Positions 42,310-51,320 of a stretch of DNA of 64,000 nt are shown here, piece by piece. The notes under the pieces were generated by a model. That model had not been told where the DNA came from and made no database searches. It worked only from the letters and a program-made list of their open reading frames with translations. The translations under genes were made by a program, and so were the position numbers. Source of the DNA: Candidatus Bathyarchaeota archaeon (GTDB lineage: Archaea; Thermoproteota; Bathyarchaeia; 40CM-2-53-6); NCBI GenBank assembly GCA_005884195.1, contig VBBP01000054.1:1-64000 (forward strand), written 5' to 3'. Within the stretch, counting starts at the first letter, position 1. The number at the start of each line of letters is the position of its first letter.

Positions 42310-44635
42310 CCTGACCACTCGTCCCCAGCAAATCCTTCTCCCCGATTCCGAAGACCTCCAGAACTCTCGCCGCAGCCGGCACAATCTGGTTGCGAACGTA
42401 ATAGTCGTAGTCAACCTGATTCAATGAGACTTTGAAGTGCGGCTCAGCCTTTTGGTACAGCTTGCCAGGCTTCCTTGTGATAATGAAGCCAACCTTGTCT
42501 CCCACGGAAACCGGCCAGCCCTCTTTGGCCATCTTCCGAGCAACCTCGACATGAGGCGAGTTGACCTCGTACTCTTCTGGTCGTTTGGTCAGGGTCTTCC
42601 AAATCACCAGTGAAGACTTGGGAACCTTTGCGGACTCTAGGTCCTTGGTTAGGTTCATCACGTAGGATTTTGCTCTATTCGGATTTGCATTTTCCAGAAC
42701 CAGCCTGAGAACCTCGTTCTGAACATTCCGTGCAAGATTGGACCAGTCGCCTCGGATTGCCTCCATCCCGACAACGTCAAGCTCCCCATCGTCCAGGAGC
42801 CCAGCATACTTCTTCTTCGCTTCCGTGAACAGGATTCGTCTGTACAGCTGTCCAAGATTAATTTCGAGTCCGAGGTTCTTGTCGACCTCTTTGATGAACC
42901 GATCAACGAGCTTTTCGTCATACCCGACAAAGAGGCTGTCCGTGTCCCCGTAGAGAACCTTGAGCCCCAGAGTCTTGGCGAGTTGGATGGACTTGTTGAT
43001 GGTGTCGCGTCCAAGCGCAGCCGCTGATTCTGCGACCTCTCTAGAGTACCATCGGGATCCGGCCCAGCCCGCGTAGCCATAGGTCGCGTTCGTTATGACC
43101 TTCGTGGCCTTCTCACGCGCTTTCAGGATCTTGTACTCGGGAGTTCCTCGCGGCGTCCTTGCGGCCTCCTTCTTCGCCGCCTGTCTGCTTGCAATAAGCT
43201 GGCTGAGAACGATCTTGTAGAATCCCGGAGGATTCTTTCTGAAATGATGTCCCACCTCGGGAACCTCAAAGACATCTTCGCCTCCGCCGCTGACGAGAGT
43301 GTCTGGGGAAATGTTGTATTTCACCATCAGGCTAGGATACATCGCTGAGAAGTCCAATACCGCAACGCTCTCGTGCAGTCCCACGCTTGGCTCGAGGACG
43401 ATCGCGCCTTTGTATGGAATGATATTGAGCTCTTCTCTGGCAGGTATCAGCTCGCCGAGTCGGTGAGCCTCCATCATCAAGTAGCTGTCAACTCTGAAAC
43501 CAACCGCTGCAGCGAGGACCTGGTCTGGTGGAAGTGCTGAGAGATTGGAGAGCTGCAGTGCATAATCGAGCGCGTCCTCTCCAACGTTGAAGACTGAGGC
43601 TGCCTGAGCTTTCATCTGTCCAACTAAGGCCGGACGATCGTGACCAATCCAGCGATCGTAATATTCTGTCTCGTCAATTGTTGGAGTCGCAGCTTCGACC
43701 CCGAGAAATCTCGCAACATTCTCAACAGTCTTGATTTTCACATCGTAGAGGTCTCCTGAGAAATCTAGCAAGTCCACGTTCGCTCGCCCGGTCAGGGAGA
43801 AGTGGCCGTAGAGGCTTGGGCGGGCTGGGCCGTCGTCTCTTCCGACGGAAAGTTTCGCCTTGATTTTATTGGCTCGCTTAATCAGGTAGGGCCAATCGAA
43901 GGTGTTGCTGCCAAACGAGAAGACAACGTCAGGGTCAAATTTCCGATAAATCTCCGATAATCCGTCGATTATCTCTTCGTCCGAATTCTTTTCTGATTGG
44001 ATGGTGCCGGATTGGCCTTCGCTATTTTTCCATGCAATGAGTCCCAGAGGGTCCCGAAGTGGGCTTGGCGAGCCCGTCGGACTAACGGCTAGTATGGCGA
44101 AGGAGAGGAGTCGTGGCTTAGGAGCGTTTTCCCGAGGGATAGAAGTTGGGTGTCCTCTTGCGTCAAGGACTTTGTCTACGTGATATTTTCCCGGGTCAAT
44201 GTCTGATTCTGCTCCCTCGACGCTGTACCACTGGCAGGGTCTGATCTCAAACTCATTCTGGTACCTTATCGAATAACGAATCTTGTCCTCAAAACTCGCC
44301 TCAACACCAAGCAGCTTAACACATTCTCTCGCACACTTCTCCAATGTATCAGAGTCTTTGCAGAATATTTTGAGAACCTGTCTCTCTTGGGCGAGACGTT
44401 TCTTCTTTTCAACCACCACTCTTTCAATCGACGGATGAGGCTTCTCGGTTTCAATCCTCTTCTCGAGTTGACTAATGTCTTGGTCTTTCTTGGGCAGGAG
44501 ATAGAAGTAGGGCTGAAGGCTGGCGTCGACAACTAGGACTCGCTTGTTGTCATGAGTGACTCCCCAAAGCCAGATCGCTGACCTGCCCTCGTGAGCCTCA
44601 TGGTTGAGGTCTAAGAGCCAGAAGTCAAGTCTCAA
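42299..44635 (-). CDS. polB: Family B DNA polymerase with degraded exonuclease motifs
   Basis: 778 residues. Polymerase motifs are intact: motif A DFSAMYPSLM, motif B region (REKATKVITNATYGYAGW) and motif C YGDTDS. The exonuclease domain is not. Exo I, normally FDIE, reads FAIL (A180, L182), losing both catalytic acids. Exo II reads FGSNTFD, missing its Asn. Exo III lacks the Tyr and has Glu for Asp. The enzyme should polymerise but not proofread, and may be a translesion or accessory polymerase (inference). TTG start. Confidence 0.92.
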   Translation of the reverse strand: MRLDFWLLDLNHEAHEGRSAIWLWGVTHDNKRVLVVDASLQPYFYLLPKKDQDISQLEKRIETEKPHPSIERVVVEKKKRLAQERQVLKIFCKDSDTLEKCARECVKLLGVEASFEDKIRYSIRYQNEFEIRPCQWYSVEGAESDIDPGKYHVDKVLDARGHPTSIPRENAPKPRLLSFAILAVSPTGSPSPLRDPLGLIAWKNSEGQSGTIQSEKNSDEEIIDGLSEIYRKFDPDVVFSFGSNTFDWPYLIKRANKIKAKLSVGRDDGPARPSLYGHFSLTGRANVDLLDFSGDLYDVKIKTVENVARFLGVEAATPTIDETEYYDRWIGHDRPALVGQMKAQAASVFNVGEDALDYALQLSNLSALPPDQVLAAAVGFRVDSYLMMEAHRLGELIPAREELNIIPYKGAIVLEPSVGLHESVAVLDFSAMYPSLMVKYNISPDTLVSGGGEDVFEVPEVGHHFRKNPPGFYKIVLSQLIASRQAAKKEAARTPRGTPEYKILKAREKATKVITNATYGYAGWAGSRWYSREVAESAAALGRDTINKSIQLAKTLGLKVLYGDTDSLFVGYDEKLVDRFIKEVDKNLGLEINLGQLYRRILFTEAKKKYAGLLDDGELDVVGMEAIRGDWSNLARNVQNEVLRLVLENANPNRAKSYVMNLTKDLESAKVPKSSLVIWKTLTKRPEEYEVNSPHVEVARKMAKEGWPVSVGDKVGFIITRKPGKLYQKAEPHFKVSLNQVDYDYYVRNQIVPAAARVLEVFGIGEKDLLGTSGQVSL

Positions 44636-44812
44636 CTTGGGATTATGTCAGCCTGGGGATTGTGTAAAGTTTCTTGCAAAGGCGAGTTGTGTAACAAGAA
44701 TGATGGAGGAGCGTCGACTCGCTGGAGGTCTCTTTCCTCACAATATTATGTCGGGCAATCCGAAAGGCTTACTTCAAACCCATACCATTCTGTCAGCTGC
44801 CTGGATTAGTGT

Positions 44813-45526
44813 TTGGATTCATCGACCAGCGTCGCCGATGAACAACGCATTCTTAGAATCGCAAAGGAACTCATAGAGCAACTCGGCATATCTATTTTCA
44901 GACCGGTCTCGGTTTCTTGGGGCGAGTACGTTCAGTTGACGCTGCACGACTCCGAAAACATCCTCCCGGAGATGGCCGGGAGCATCAAACGAGATGTCCC
45001 GATCGGCTGGTGCGTCTTCACCTGGGACAGAGTCCTCCTGCCTACCGCGATGAAGGGAAAACTCGATCCTGAAGAGTGGCGGCCTCTACTGGCTTCCTCT
45101 CTGATCTACGAGGCGAAGCTGAGGATCAAACGCTATCTTGGAACCATCTTAGTTTCGACTCCAATCATTATCGATGCGCTAGGATGGTGGGAGCTATTTG
45201 CTGTCTCGACTCCAGCCTCAGGCATACCCGCCCTTTTGCTGATCCTAGACATCGCGTGGTTGTTCCCTGCGTTTTTCATAAGTGGGTTCCTGTCCAAATG
45301 GTTCTCAAGGCGACTGAGGCTAGAAGCCGATAGGCTGGCAGCAGAGCGTGTCGGGAGAGAAACTCTGGAGAGAGCGCTGGGAAGGATGAAGGCCCTAGGA
45401 CTAGTAGATTTGTATGCGGGTCTGACTTGGAGGAGGGGTTATCCATTCTCGTCGGAGCTTATGAACGGTAGGCCTACGTTGACCGAGAGGATTGCGAATC
45501 TCAACCGGAACTCAAAGCCTCTCTGA
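44813..45526 (+). CDS. M48-like protein with lost zinc site (probable pseudo-peptidase)
   Basis: 237 residues with the M48 layout: a hydrophobic pair (about 112-128 and 140-162) and the C-terminal EADRLAAERVG (171-181) and TLTERIANL elements of M48 peptidases. Where HExxH should be, it reads LLASSLIYEAKLRIKRY (about 92-108), so zinc cannot bind. The fold is probably kept as an inactive partner or regulator. Start TTG, upstream of rps11. Confidence 0.68.
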   Translation: MDSSTSVADEQRILRIAKELIEQLGISIFRPVSVSWGEYVQLTLHDSENILPEMAGSIKRDVPIGWCVFTWDRVLLPTAMKGKLDPEEWRPLLASSLIYEAKLRIKRYLGTILVSTPIIIDALGWWELFAVSTPASGIPALLLILDIAWLFPAFFISGFLSKWFSRRLRLEADRLAAERVGRETLERALGRMKALGLVDLYAGLTWRRGYPFSSELMNGRPTLTERIANLNRNSKPL

Positions 45527-45597
45527 TTGATTACACGCGTCGCACGGGCGAATCCGCCAACCTTGCAGTCGTACTATTCCAGAACAATTGCCGGGGA

Positions 45598-45607
45598 GAG
45601 TTTAAAT
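45598..45607 (+). promoter_or_regulatory. TATA box of rps11
   Basis: GAGTTTAAAT centred about 45 bases upstream of the ATG at 45649, followed by a leader of about 20 bases without strong SD. Confidence 0.45.
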
Positions 45608-45648
45608 TCGCGTAAGGCTCAAGCCCGAGCCTATCAGGTAATTCTGGT

Positions 45649-46056
45649 ATGGCAGAGAAGCCTAAGACACCGGCGGACAGATGGGGAATCGCCCACATCT
45701 ACTCATCCTTCAACAACACCATGGTCCACATAACAGACCTCACAGGCGCCGAGACAATATCCCGAAGCGCAGGAGGACAACACGTGAAAGCCGACAGACT
45801 CCAAGGAACACCATACGCCGCAATGCAGGCAGCAGCTGCCGCCGCCAAGACCGCAAAAGACAAGGGAATTACCTCGCTTCACATTCGAGTAAGAGCTCCT
45901 GGGGGCCACGGTGCTCGGACCCCTGGTCCTGGGGCGCAGGCTGCTATCAGAATGCTCGCTCGCCATGGTTTCAGAATTGGCCGAATAGAAGACGTGACAC
46001 CCGTCCCACACGATGGAACGCGAAGGCCGGGCGGTCGACGCGGTCGAAGAGTCTAG
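45649..46056 (+). CDS. rps11: Ribosomal protein S11 (uS11)
   Basis: 135 residues, a component of the small-subunit platform. Family motifs: [33 protein letters not shown], and the C-terminal basic tail [23 protein letters not shown]. In most archaea it sits in an S13-S4-S11-RpoD operon; here it is alone between an M48-like gene and a broken glyA. ATG start. Confidence 0.96.
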   Translation: MAEKPKTPADRWGIAHIYSSFNNTMVHITDLTGAETISRSAGGQHVKADRLQGTPYAAMQAAAAAAKTAKDKGITSLHIRVRAPGGHGARTPGPGAQAAIRMLARHGFRIGRIEDVTPVPHDGTRRPGGRRGRRV

Positions 46057-46079
46057 ATCCCAACTAGGGTAGACTTTCA

Positions 46080-47172
46080 ACGTCTTACGCGTCCCAGATC
46101 AGACGAATCGTTGCCAAACATCAACGCTGGCGCGCAGAAGAATGCCTCAACCTCATACCATCCGAGAACGTAACCAGTCATACAGTTCGCCAACTTCTCA
46201 GTATTGACATGGGCCATCGATACACGGCCACCGACGGGTTCTACAAGGGAACACGCTTCATCGATGAGCTCGAAGCCCTAGGCGAGAAACTGGCCTGCGA
46301 AGTCTTTGGAGCCGACTGGGCGAGCCTGAGGCCGCTCTCAGGACACATGGCTGATATGATCATGATTTCCACCCTGACCAAGCCGGGTGGATCGATCCTC
46401 TCTGTTAACCCTGTCAACGGGGGGTATGACGGCATCGGCGGAAAAGGGTATCCACCCTTTGTCAATGTGAAGAATCTCTTTTTCCCGTTTGATTCAGAAA
46501 GAATGAACATCGACGTGAACAAGGCTATAGCTCTCATCGAAGACGAGAAGCCCTCTCTCGTCGTCTTCGGACAATCCTACTTTCTATTTCCCCACCCTGT
46601 CACTGAACTTGCAGACGCTTGTCAAGCGGCAGGGTCCCAAGTCGCCTACGATGCGTCCCATGTTCTGGGACTGATCGGCGGAGGAGAGTTTCAGCGTCCA
46701 CTAAAGGAAGGTGCAGCTGTCATGTTGGGATCCACTCACAAGACCTTGTTCGGTCCACAAGGAGGGATAATCCTAGGAACAAGTCGGGTCAAAGAACTTG
46801 TCAAAGACAGACAGTTTCCTGGACTGGTCGATAATGCTCACTGGAACAGGATGGCGGCTCTCATTTGGGCATTGGACGAGATTCGAAGGCGAGGCGCAAA
46901 ATACGCCTCTCAGGTAATAGAAAACGCGAAGGCTCTAGCCAAGGCGCTCCACGAAGGCGGCCTGCCCGTCAAGTGCGCGGATTATGGTTTTACCGAGTCG
47001 CACCAGGTTTTTCTCGACATCGAACGAGTCGACTCGGCGGGGAATGAAAGTACGGGATATGGAGAGAGTCGCTGAGCTGATTTTGAGAGTCTACAAGGGC
47101 GAAGAAACGAGTAGCGTGCGTAAGTCTGCTACGAGATTGGGGAAGGAGTTCAAGACCATCCAATACACCTGA
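46080..47172 (+). pseudogene. glyA: Broken serine hydroxymethyltransferase gene (internal deletion and frameshift)
   Basis: N-terminal SHMT hallmarks are in frame from ACG 46080 (MSYASQIRRIVAKHQRW if ACG = Met, then LIPSENVTS, GHRYTA), and PLP-site residues appear (LGSTHKTLFGPQGG with Lys). After ESHQVFLDIERV the frame breaks at 47022-47040; the C-terminal part (TRRGMKVRDMERVAELI ... TRLGKEFKTIQYT) continues in another frame to 47172. The total is about 364 codons against about 430 normal. The break falls at the palindrome CGAGTCGACTCG, so a deletion there removed about 60 codons. No ATG, GTG or TTG precedes 46209. If real and not an assembly fault, the enzyme is lost. Confidence 0.8.
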
Positions 47173-47240
47173 ACTCAGAAGAGTTCAAACGCTCGGCAAC
47201 ATTAGCCATCGAAGAGTGAAGGGCCCTGCCGCTCTCATCG

Positions 47241-47864
47241 TTGTCAATGGTATCGTTCGACGTAGACGGTACGGTCTTTCGGAAAGCCGCCCTCACCCAA
47301 GCATCCCGTTCCTTGGGAATCGGAGAGAAATGGGATTCGCTCGAAGAAATGTTCCTTCATCAAAGAATCAACAAGAGAGAACTCCTGATCTCTCAATACA
47401 AGCTTCTTCAAGGAATGAAACTAACCGATATTCTTCAAGCGGTCTCGGAGGTCGAGGTCATCAGAAACGTCCGGGAAACAGTAGAGAAACTGCAAGGTCA
47501 TGGAATCCGGGTCATTCTCTTGACGGACAATCCAGATTTCCTATGCGCGTACTTGATTGAAAGGTTCGGGTTCGAAGGCTACGTCGGATCCAAAGTCGGA
47601 ATCAAAGACGGAACCGTCACCGGCGAAGTAGAGCCGCTACCCGACAAGAGACTCGGGCTGCGAAAATATTGCACATGGACAGGTATTCCTCCATCTAGAT
47701 GTGCACACGTAGGCGATTGGATAAACGACGTTCCCGTATTTCGAATGGTGCGATATTCCGTGGCTCTGAACGCGCAGACTGAGAAGGTAAAAGGGTCAGC
47801 ATCATACCACATAGAAACAGACGATCTTCTTGACGTTTACAGACATCTTCAATCAATGGTCTGA
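47241..47864 (+). CDS. HAD-family phosphatase, phosphoserine phosphatase-like
   Basis: 207 residues: nucleophile DVDGT (7-11), Thr/Ser motif ILLTDN (about 93-98), Lys motif and GDWINDVP (about 159-166) for Mg. Size and layout fit SerB/PSP-like enzymes. Its place just behind the serine hydroxymethyltransferase locus supports a serine-pathway role, but many HADs share these motifs. TTG start with ATG three codons later. Confidence 0.8.
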   Translation: MSMVSFDVDGTVFRKAALTQASRSLGIGEKWDSLEEMFLHQRINKRELLISQYKLLQGMKLTDILQAVSEVEVIRNVRETVEKLQGHGIRVILLTDNPDFLCAYLIERFGFEGYVGSKVGIKDGTVTGEVEPLPDKRLGLRKYCTWTGIPPSRCAHVGDWINDVPVFRMVRYSVALNAQTEKVKGSASYHIETDDLLDVYRHLQSMV

Positions 47865-48036
47865 GCGAGGCAACCGGGCGATGGGTCATTCGTGGCTTGT
47901 GGAATATTTAGACCTCAGGGAGGCGGAGTACAAGCAATCGGGAAATCCATTTGTCTCACATATATCCGTAGGGTCTACGGATTTCACGACCACTCTCAGT
48001 AAATAATTCAACCTCAACTTTGATCATGAAGAAAAA

Positions 48037-48225
48037 GTGACAGGCATCAGAGTTCGCGTAACAAGAACCGATGATGGAGAGACGCTTTTGGAACGGCATC
48101 TATCCACCTCGGAGTACCTAGCCTTGTTGAAGAGCACCTATGCAGCAGGGGAGTCGGGGCGGTCATCGCAGGCTGAAGGCGAAAGCGGCGACGCCTACGA
48201 TCTGCTCATACAAGCCGATCTATAG
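48037..48225 (+). CDS. Small hypothetical protein, 62 aa
   Basis: Unrecognised acidic protein with an N-terminal beta-like segment (IRVRVTRTDDGETLLERHL) and a Ser/Gly-rich, flexible C-terminal half. A TATA-like AAATAATTC lies about 30 bases before GTG 48037. No partner. Probably expressed, since composition is normal and the frame is flanked by a promoter-like site. Confidence 0.45.
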   Translation: MTGIRVRVTRTDDGETLLERHLSTSEYLALLKSTYAAGESGRSSQAEGESGDAYDLLIQADL

Positions 48226-48315
48226 TTCCACAACGAGTAGCCATTTTTTCTTTCATCAACTCCCCAGTGGCGCCTTCGTAGCTCTCTTCCATTCGCCCTC
48301 AGAAATAAGACAGGT

Positions 48316-49254
48316 CTAGTAGATCATCTTGTTGCTGAGTTTTAGTTTCTTCTTCTCCGAAAGGAAAGCGCACTCGGCCATTCGTTTTCTCTTGGCGATC
48401 GCGAGTGGCAACTGTTGCAGGTAGATTGCGATCTTCAGACTTCGTAGGACCGCATCGTTTCCTGAAATCGCAAGTGCACTGCACTGGAAGTCGTTCTTTC
48501 GCAGCAACTCATAGACCTGCCTCGCTTTGTCTCGGTTATTGGAGAGGCAAACGATGAGATCGCGTTCTTCATTCACACTGAACAGCATTGCGTGCCCAAG
48601 CTGTTCAGGGTATGCTGCCTCCGCTTTGGCACCAAGGACCTCGTTGATTTTTGCTGCTCCGTATAGTGACAGCGCATAGTTCAACCCTGATCCAGCAAAA
48701 ACAAACGAACTCTTTGCCCGAGGCTTGAGGTTTCTTGCCCACCGATTAGCGGCGCCAAGAGTTGTCCCTAATTGGATGGTTCGGGGTAAGTTGCCCAGAA
48801 GATAGGCGCAGGCCAACAAGCTGGTGGTGAAACTGACGGTACCCGATGTTAGTGTTCCAGCGGCTCGATACTCTAGGGGTAGAGTCTCATCACATTCACT
48901 CGCAAGTGTGCTCTCAGGATGGGCAGTGATGGCTAGCGTTGTTGTTGCGATTCCATTCGCCTTTCTGGCTAGTTCAACGTTGGTTTTCGTTCTGCCACTT
49001 AATGAGACAATAACGAGGTTCTTTCCTCTAGTCCTCTTGATGTTCGTGAGTAACTCGTAAGGGTCCGAAGCGGCTGCTTCCCCCTTCGAGAGTTCTTGCG
49101 CGAAAACAGCGGCGGCGTATGAATCACCTGACCCCGTGAACACCAGTGAAGAACGTTTGCGTTTGGGAAGGTGCGCCTTTCGAAGATGAGAAGCAAATCT
49201 TGGAAGGTCTAGGACTTGGGATGAGATCTCTTCTTCCATGGCCTGTATGGACAT
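48316..49254 (-). CDS. SIS-domain protein (phosphosugar-binding)
   Basis: 312 residues with two SIS repeats: FTGSGDSYAAAVFAQELS and VSLSGRTKTNVELARKA in the first, FAGSGLNYALSLYGAAKINE in the second, as in GlmS isomerase domains or MurQ/AgaS types. It binds and probably isomerises or deaminates a sugar phosphate. No glutaminase or N-terminal HTH is present. The gene is followed on the same strand by a small zinc ribbon. Confidence 0.88.
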   Translation of the reverse strand: MSIQAMEEEISSQVLDLPRFASHLRKAHLPKRKRSSLVFTGSGDSYAAAVFAQELSKGEAAASDPYELLTNIKRTRGKNLVIVSLSGRTKTNVELARKANGIATTTLAITAHPESTLASECDETLPLEYRAAGTLTSGTVSFTTSLLACAYLLGNLPRTIQLGTTLGAANRWARNLKPRAKSSFVFAGSGLNYALSLYGAAKINEVLGAKAEAAYPEQLGHAMLFSVNEERDLIVCLSNNRDKARQVYELLRKNDFQCSALAISGNDAVLRSLKIAIYLQQLPLAIAKRKRMAECAFLSEKKKLKLSNKMIY

Positions 49255-49267
49255 TTCACGGTCAACC

Positions 49268-49420
49268 CTAAGTCGGGTCCGCGCGGTAGGTTCCGCCTGT
49301 GTAAGTCCATCTCTTGTTGCATTTCTTACATTGAAGCTTGAACCCTGTTCGCCAGCCTTCCGAGGTACGATCCTCTCCTACGATCACCAGCTCCCCACCG
49401 CAGGAGCATCTCGGAACCAC
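49268..49420 (-). CDS. Small zinc-ribbon protein, 50 aa
   Basis: GTG 49420 (TTG 49429 is possible) to TAG 49268-49270. Two metal-binding pairs, CSC near the start and CKKC in the middle, lie in a TFIIS-like/rubredoxin-like ribbon with a Trp-rich end (KRWTYTGG). Small archaeal zinc ribbons of this size often bind RNA or transcription factors. It is between the SIS gene and a GNAT gene, same strand. Confidence 0.6.
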   Translation of the reverse strand: MVPRCSCGGELVIVGEDRTSEGWRTGFKLQCKKCNKRWTYTGGTYRADPT

Positions 49421-49481
49421 ACGTGACAAGATGAGATCAAAGGATGCCTGGATAGCTAAACTTCTTTCCTCAAGTAACCCG

Positions 49482-50024
49482 CTAGCTGTCCTCTCTGAGC
49501 TTCTTGATTCTGCGTCTCATTTCCCAAGTACGCTGGAAACCATGCTTGAGGTAGACCTTACGCCCCATCTCGCTAGCATGCAACCGCAGCTGGTGAAACC
49601 CCTTCGACCTGCACCAGTCCAACGCTTTCTCGACTACTCCCGAGGCCACGCCAAGTCCTCTGTAACGAGGCTCTGTGTACATTGAAAGCAAGTAGGGTTG
49701 GATCATGAGCTTGTATCCGGGCCTAGGTTGAACGGGCTGCAGCCATACGCATCCTCCACCAAGGACCTTGTCTTCACTCTCGGCCACCCACCCCACCAGA
49801 GTTCCACTCTTCATCCTCGATCTAGCCCATCCCGCGTAGACCTCGTCCGCTCTATCCAACTCTCTCTGTTCTCTCGCCCCAAGATCACGCCACATAGCCC
49901 GGCGCTGATGAACCAGAATCGGAATGTCCTTCAACATAGCCTTGCGAACAGTGAATGCTGGTCTTCTGGGCTTCTTCGCTCGTTTCTTTTTCCTTGTTGC
50001 CAACTCGAACCCCGAGCAAAGCAC
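49482..50024 (-). CDS. GNAT-family N-acetyltransferase (first)
   Basis: 180 residues; after a basic N-terminus (1-30, KKKRAKKPRRP) a GNAT core with the acetyl-CoA motif PRYRGLGVASGVVEKALDW (about 113-131) and a C-terminal strand MGRKVYLKHGFQRTWEMRRR. Substrate unknown. Convergent in no pair; it is immediately upstream of kbl on the same strand. Confidence 0.87.
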   Translation of the reverse strand: MLCSGFELATRKKKRAKKPRRPAFTVRKAMLKDIPILVHQRRAMWRDLGAREQRELDRADEVYAGWARSRMKSGTLVGWVAESEDKVLGGGCVWLQPVQPRPGYKLMIQPYLLSMYTEPRYRGLGVASGVVEKALDWCRSKGFHQLRLHASEMGRKVYLKHGFQRTWEMRRRIKKLREDS

Positions 50025-50032
50025 TCTTGTTG

Positions 50033-51235
50033 CTAGACTAGTGCTAGTTGTTTGCCAGCTTTCTCAAAGGCTGCCAGTGCCCCATCAAGATCCTTTCTGG
50101 TATGCGAACTAGTTACAATTGTCCTGACTCTCGCCTTGTCTCGAGCTACCATTGGAAAGACAATAGGTAGGACGAATATACCTAGCTTGAAGAGGCTTTC
50201 AGCTAGTTCGCGAGCCTTACCGGCTTCTCCAACTATTACGGGCGTAATTGGGGTCTCACTATTCCCAGTGTCGAAGCCGATTTCCTTCAACCCCTTCTTG
50301 AAGTAGAGAGTGTTGCTCCAAAGCCTGCTAAGCAGAGAGGGTTGTTTTCGGACGAGCTGCAGAGCCGCAATGCATGCACCCGCAACAGCCGGAGGGTGGG
50401 ACCCTGAAAGGAGGTAGCTTCGGACCTTGTTCTGAAGATAAACGCAAAGATCTCTTGACCCAACTACATATCCTCCGACACATCCGAAGGCCTTTGAGAA
50501 GGTTCCCATGTCAACGTCCACCTCTCCCTCCAGGTGGAAATGGCTGGTTACTCCCCTCCCGTCTTTGCCGAGGACACCGTCTCCGTGAGCATCGTCAACA
50601 TACGTAACCGCACTGTGCTCCTTCGCGAGCTTGACAATATCCTTCAAGGGGGCGACGTCTCCATCCATGCTGAAAACCCCATCGGTAATGATCAAGATCC
50701 TACGGAATCGTTCCGTTCCCTGAAGCTGTTTTTCCAGGTCGCCCATGTCCTTGTGTTTGTAGACTCGTCTCTCTGCTTTCGTGAGACGACAGCCGTCGAT
50801 TATGCTGCCGTGGTTCAGTTCGTCGCTGATGATGAGATCACGTTCGTCGACGAGGCAGCTAATTGTTCCAAGGTTAGTAGCGTAGCCTGACTGGAAAGTG
50901 ATGGATGATTCGGTTCTCCTGTAATCCGCCAGTTCCCTCTCGAGTTTGACATGGAGGTCCATGGTTCCCGCGATAACTCGTACAGACCCGCTTCCGGCTC
51001 CGTACTTGCGGGTTGCAGCAATAGCTGCTTGTTTGAGTTTGGGATGGTTTGCTAGTCCAAGGTAATTGTTTGAGCAAAGAACTATGACGTTCTTACCATC
51101 GACTTTGGCGTGCGGCGCCGACGGACTTTGGAGGGTCCTGATACGCCACAACAAATCTTGCTGGTCCAGTCCTTTCAGCTCTTCTCGCAACGCATCTAGA
51201 AGCGGCGCTCTTTGCACACCGGACTCTTGGCTCAT
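50033..51235 (-). CDS. kbl: 2-amino-3-ketobutyrate CoA ligase (glycine C-acetyltransferase)
   Basis: 400-residue PLP enzyme of the alpha-oxoamine synthase family: Gly-rich FQSGYATNLGTIS, PLP Lys in DMGTFSKAFGCVGGY (about residue 243), and the C-terminal TPITPVIVGE. It cleaves 2-amino-3-ketobutyrate with CoA to glycine and acetyl-CoA. It is divergent from tdh, which makes its substrate, so the pair forms a threonine-to-glycine pathway. AONS/8-amino-7-oxononanoate synthase is an alternative reading, but the tdh pairing favours Kbl. Confidence 0.9.
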   Translation of the reverse strand: MSQESGVQRAPLLDALREELKGLDQQDLLWRIRTLQSPSAPHAKVDGKNVIVLCSNNYLGLANHPKLKQAAIAATRKYGAGSGSVRVIAGTMDLHVKLERELADYRRTESSITFQSGYATNLGTISCLVDERDLIISDELNHGSIIDGCRLTKAERRVYKHKDMGDLEKQLQGTERFRRILIITDGVFSMDGDVAPLKDIVKLAKEHSAVTYVDDAHGDGVLGKDGRGVTSHFHLEGEVDVDMGTFSKAFGCVGGYVVGSRDLCVYLQNKVRSYLLSGSHPPAVAGACIAALQLVRKQPSLLSRLWSNTLYFKKGLKEIGFDTGNSETPITPVIVGEAGKARELAESLFKLGIFVLPIVFPMVARDKARVRTIVTSSHTRKDLDGALAAFEKAGKQLALV

Positions 51236-51320
51236 GATCTCAAGATCGACAATTTGTTGCTAATCTAAAACGTTTTACAGCGCTCCCTGTGCGGCTAGCT
51301 CTTGGTTTCGAGGAAATCAG

